Source: Oryzisolibacter sp. LB2S (lineage in GTDB: Bacteria > Pseudomonadota > Gammaproteobacteria > Burkholderiales > Burkholderiaceae_C). Taken from it: a stretch of 64,000 nt of DNA. A program made the position numbers and the translations under genes. The first letter of the stretch is position 1. Every line of letters starts with the position of its first letter. The notes under the pieces are model-generated. The model was not told the DNA's origin. It worked only from the letters and a program-made list of their open reading frames with translations, and did no database searches. The stretch is taken from positions 966,501 to 1,030,500 of the forward strand of contig NZ_CP160388.1 in the NCBI RefSeq assembly GCF_040732315.1, written 5' to 3'. This document shows positions 61,960 to 64,000 of the stretch, in pieces.

Positions 61960-63429
61960 ATGATGTCCAGCATGGATTGGCGGCAAGGGCTGCGCTCTGG
62001 CGCCCTGGCATTGATGGTGGCCGTCGGCGGCACTGCCGGCATGCTTGCAGGCCCTGCGCCGGTGCATGCGCAGTCGGCACCGGCCCTGCGTGGCCTGCCG
62101 GACTTCACGGAGCTCGTGGAGCAGGTGGGGCCTTCGGTGGTGAACATCCGCACCAGCGAGAAGCTCAGTTCCCGTCCGGCGATGAACGGCATGGACGAGG
62201 AAATGCTGGAGTTCTTCAGGCGCTTTGGCATCCCCGTACCCCGCGTGCCGCGCGGGCAGGGGCCGCAGCCCGAGGAGCAGCCGCGCGGCGTGGGTTCGGG
62301 CTTCATCCTGAGCAGCGACGGCTTCATCATGACCAATGCCCATGTCGTCGACGGCGCGGACGAGGTGCTGGTCACCCTGACCGACAAACGCGAGTTCAAG
62401 GCCAGGATCATCGGCGCCGACAAGCGTACCGACGTCGCGGTGGTGAAGATCGACGCCACGGGCCTGCCCGCCGTGCGTGTGGGCGACGTGAGCCGCCTCA
62501 AGGTGGGCGAGTGGGTCATGGCCATCGGCTCGCCGTTCGGCCTGGACAACACCGTGACGGCGGGCATCGTGAGCGCCAAGCAGCGCGACACGGGCGACTA
62601 TCTGCCCTTCATCCAGACCGATGTCGCGATCAACCCCGGCAACTCGGGCGGTCCGCTGATCAACATGCGCGGCGAGGTGGTGGGCATCAACAGCCAGATC
62701 TATTCGCGCTCCGGCGGCTTCATGGGTATATCGTTTGCGATTCCGATGGACGAGGCCATGCGTGTGAGCGACCAGCTGCGCGCCACGGGCCGCGTGAGCC
62801 GTGGGCGCATCGGTGTGCAGATCGACTCCGTGCCCAAGGATGTGGCCGAATCGCTCGGTCTGTCCAAGACGCAGGGCGCGCTGGTGCGCGGGGTGGAGTC
62901 GGGCTCGCCCGCCGAAAAGGCCGGCATAGAGGCCGGCGACATCATCGTGCGCTACGACGGCAAGCCGGTCGACAAGGTGGCCGATCTGCCGCGGCTGGTG
63001 GGCAACACCAAGCCGGGCACGCGCACGGGCATCACGGTGTTCCGCCGCGGGGCGACGCGCGACCTGACCATCACCATTGGCGAGGTCGAGCCCGATGAGA
63101 AGGTGGCCGCCACCGCGGCCGAGCCGGGCACCAAGGGCGGCGCGGCGAAGGCGGCGCGGCAGCTTGGGCTGGTGGTGGCGGAAGTCACGCCGGCCCAGGC
63201 GCGGGAGCTCAAGATCAAGGGCGGCGTGCGCGTGGTGTCGGCCGAGGATGCGGCCGCCCGCGCCGGCCTGCGTACCGACGACGTGATCGTGGCCCTGGCC
63301 AACACCGAGGTGCGCAATCTCAAGGATTTCGAGTCCGTCCTGTCTCGCCTGGACAAGGGCAAGCCCATCAATGTCCTGCTGCGACGTGGCGAATGGGCGC
63401 AGTACACGCTGATCCGTCCCGAGCGCTGA
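61960..63429 (+). CDS. mucD: DegP/MucD-type periplasmic serine protease
   Basis: HtrA-family protease and chaperone, 489 residues with a signal peptide ending APVHAQ. The triad is His in MTNAHVVDGAD, Asp in KRTDVAVVKID and Ser in NPGNSGGPLIN. Two PDZ domains follow (RGRIGVQIDSVPKDVAESLGL and LGLVVAEVTPAQARELKI). The ATG at 61960 has GGGAGG nine bases upstream; ATG 61963 is equivalent. It degrades misfolded envelope proteins and feeds back on the sigma-E pathway. Confidence 0.95.
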   Translation: MMSSMDWRQGLRSGALALMVAVGGTAGMLAGPAPVHAQSAPALRGLPDFTELVEQVGPSVVNIRTSEKLSSRPAMNGMDEEMLEFFRRFGIPVPRVPRGQGPQPEEQPRGVGSGFILSSDGFIMTNAHVVDGADEVLVTLTDKREFKARIIGADKRTDVAVVKIDATGLPAVRVGDVSRLKVGEWVMAIGSPFGLDNTVTAGIVSAKQRDTGDYLPFIQTDVAINPGNSGGPLINMRGEVVGINSQIYSRSGGFMGISFAIPMDEAMRVSDQLRATGRVSRGRIGVQIDSVPKDVAESLGLSKTQGALVRGVESGSPAEKAGIEAGDIIVRYDGKPVDKVADLPRLVGNTKPGTRTGITVFRRGATRDLTITIGEVEPDEKVAATAAEPGTKGGAAKAARQLGLVVAEVTPAQARELKIKGGVRVVSAEDAAARAGLRTDDVIVALANTEVRNLKDFESVLSRLDKGKPINVLLRRGEWAQYTLIRPER

Positions 63430-63430
63430 T

Positions 63431-63465
63431 GCGGGCGGGCCGTCACCACAGGTGGTGGCGCCCGC
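63431..63465 (+). terminator. Possible terminator after mucD
   Basis: A bulged hairpin GCGGGC ... CACCAC-AG-GTGGTG ... GCCCGC directly after the mucD stop. The T-tract is poor (TTCC), so termination may be weak. Confidence 0.45.
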
Positions 63466-63549
63466 TTCCATGGGCCTGGTTCGATAGAATGACGCCCCTA
63501 GATTGGAGATATCCGTTATAAGCGTGCGCGCCATGCATTTGTGCATGGG

Positions 63550-63615
63550 TCATCCACAGCTGATCCACAGCTTGCGAGGATTTGCCTACGGAAATCACCC
63601 TGAATCTGTGGATAT
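63550..63615. other. Cluster of three DnaA-box-like 9-mers
   Basis: TCATCCACA (63550-63558), TGATCCACA (63561-63569) and TGTGGATAT (63607-63615) each match the DnaA consensus TTATCCACA or its complement at eight of nine positions. They lie in the non-coding 388 bp between mucD and lepA, next to a small palindrome CATGCA-TTTG-TGCATG at 63532-63547. Confidence 0.4.
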
Positions 63616-63673
63616 TCTGTTGATAGGTGGTTGTTGTGACTCGGCAACGACCCTGGACCCGGCCGGGCTGACC

Positions 63674-63701
63674 TTGGTGTCAGGACCTTTTTGCCTACAA
63701 T
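63674..63701 (+). promoter_or_regulatory. Sigma-70 promoter for a short transcript upstream of lepA
   Basis: TTGGTG (63674-63679), a 16-bp spacer and TACAAT (63696-63701). Transcription would start near 63708 and meet a strong terminator within about 65 bases. Confidence 0.55.
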
Positions 63702-63707
63702 GAGGCT

Positions 63708-63774
63708 CCAACCATCGCAGTTGCCAAAGATTGTTGGTTCAGGGCGCGTCGCTTGCTTGACGCGCCCTTTTTTC
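63708..63774 (+). ncRNA. Candidate small RNA upstream of lepA
   Basis: About 65 nt between a good promoter and an intrinsic terminator, without a start codon followed by a credible frame. The 5' part (CCAACCATCGCAGTTGCC...) is single-stranded-looking and the 3' half is the terminator hairpin. I do not recognise it as a known RNA family. A lepA attenuator leader is the alternative. Confidence 0.45.
63742..63774 (+). terminator. Strong intrinsic terminator upstream of lepA
   Basis: GGGCGCGTC, loop GCTTGCTT, GACGCGCCC, then TTTTTTC. It lies 44 bp before the lepA start. Confidence 0.85.
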
Positions 63775-63817
63775 TTGTCCCTGGTGGGGCCAGGCCCTCA
63801 TTTGTCGTATCTCATTG

Positions 63818-64000
63818 ATGAACCACATCAGAAATTTTTCGATCATTGCGCACATCGACCATGGCAAGTCCACGCTGGCCGATCGCATCATCCAGCGCTG
63901 CGGCGGCCTGGCCGAGCGCGAGATGGAGGCCCAGGTGCTCGACTCCATGGACATCGAGAAGGAGCGCGGCATCACCATCAAGGCTCAGACGGCGGCCCTG
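63818..64000 (+). CDS. lepA: Elongation factor 4 (LepA), N-terminal part
   Basis: The first 61 codons of the ribosome-associated GTPase LepA/EF4; the gene runs off the window. [20 protein letters not shown] contains the G1 loop (AHIDHGKS), and the switch I region [20 protein letters not shown] follows. The position after the sigma-E operon matches many beta- and gammaproteobacteria. The terminator just upstream means it needs its own promoter downstream of 63774 or read-through. Confidence 0.96.
   Translation, partial: MNHIRNFSIIAHIDHGKSTLADRIIQRCGGLAEREMEAQVLDSMDIEKERGITIKAQTAAL

Noticed and set aside
63503..63703. A 66-codon frame between mucD and lepA
   Set aside because: No ribosome-binding site, no motif, and it overlaps the DnaA-like boxes and the small-RNA promoter; its composition is not coding-like.

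Overview
The window is a GC-rich chromosomal segment of a betaproteobacterium of the order Burkholderiales, most likely the family Comamonadaceae (Acidovorax/Alicycliphilus-like). The basis is gene content and order: argH divergent from algZ-algR, a Bug-type tricarboxylate receptor, maf/yceD-rpmF-plsX-fabHDG-acpP-fabF running into rpoE-rseA-mucD-lepA, and divergent rne/rluC. I see no tRNA, rRNA, CRISPR array, prophage or intact insertion sequence. Most of it is housekeeping core genome, punctuated by small repeats and one accessory block.

Layout. 1-8137: a partial membrane protein, thrB, two small secreted proteins, polA, the azlCD amino-acid exporter and an orphan molybdenum hydroxylase large subunit. 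8285-16437: a dienelactone hydrolase-like protein, a ZIP metal transporter, the AlgR/AlgZ two-component pair, argH, a Bug receptor, a small PQ-loop protein and a LuxR-type regulator. 16549-31589: a giant alpha-2-macroglobulin and its usual neighbour pbpC, here separated by about 6.8 kb that holds a MITE, a PPP-type phosphatase, a translationally coupled CHAT-protease/metallo-beta-lactamase pair and a tandem-domain methylglyoxal synthase. 31647-33967: a complete yfiRNB c-di-GMP signalling operon. 34052-40288: an FMN-dependent hydroxy-acid dehydrogenase, an EamA transporter, dinB, queF, a prolyl 4-hydroxylase-like enzyme and yaaA. 40801-47557: rne, then divergent rluC-HAD-Rieske-sppA. 47813-53565: cytochrome b561 with two YceI proteins, maeB, an RsmI-like methyltransferase and maf. 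53592-59989: the yceD-rpmF-plsX-fab fatty-acid cluster. 60047-64000: a small membrane protein, the rpoE/rseA/degP envelope-stress operon, a candidate small RNA and the start of lepA.

Three things stand out. First, the CHAT-MBL pair (24232-28277) has an intact predicted His/Cys protease dyad and a ComEC-like metallohydrolase joined by an ATGA overlap; it looks like a small proteolytic effector module of unknown function. Second, a family of nine palindromic elements of 46-51 bp is scattered through the window; five copies lie in frame inside protein-coding genes (a DUF2782 gene, polA, the macroglobulin, pbpC, sppA) and three more supply or touch start or stop codons. Third, there are two palindromic MITEs with target duplications and eight copies of an ATCCCC-N8-GGGGAT repeat, one of which has grown into a 17-bp tandem array.

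All functional calls come from reading motifs by eye. No database search was run, and start codons are marked where they are uncertain.
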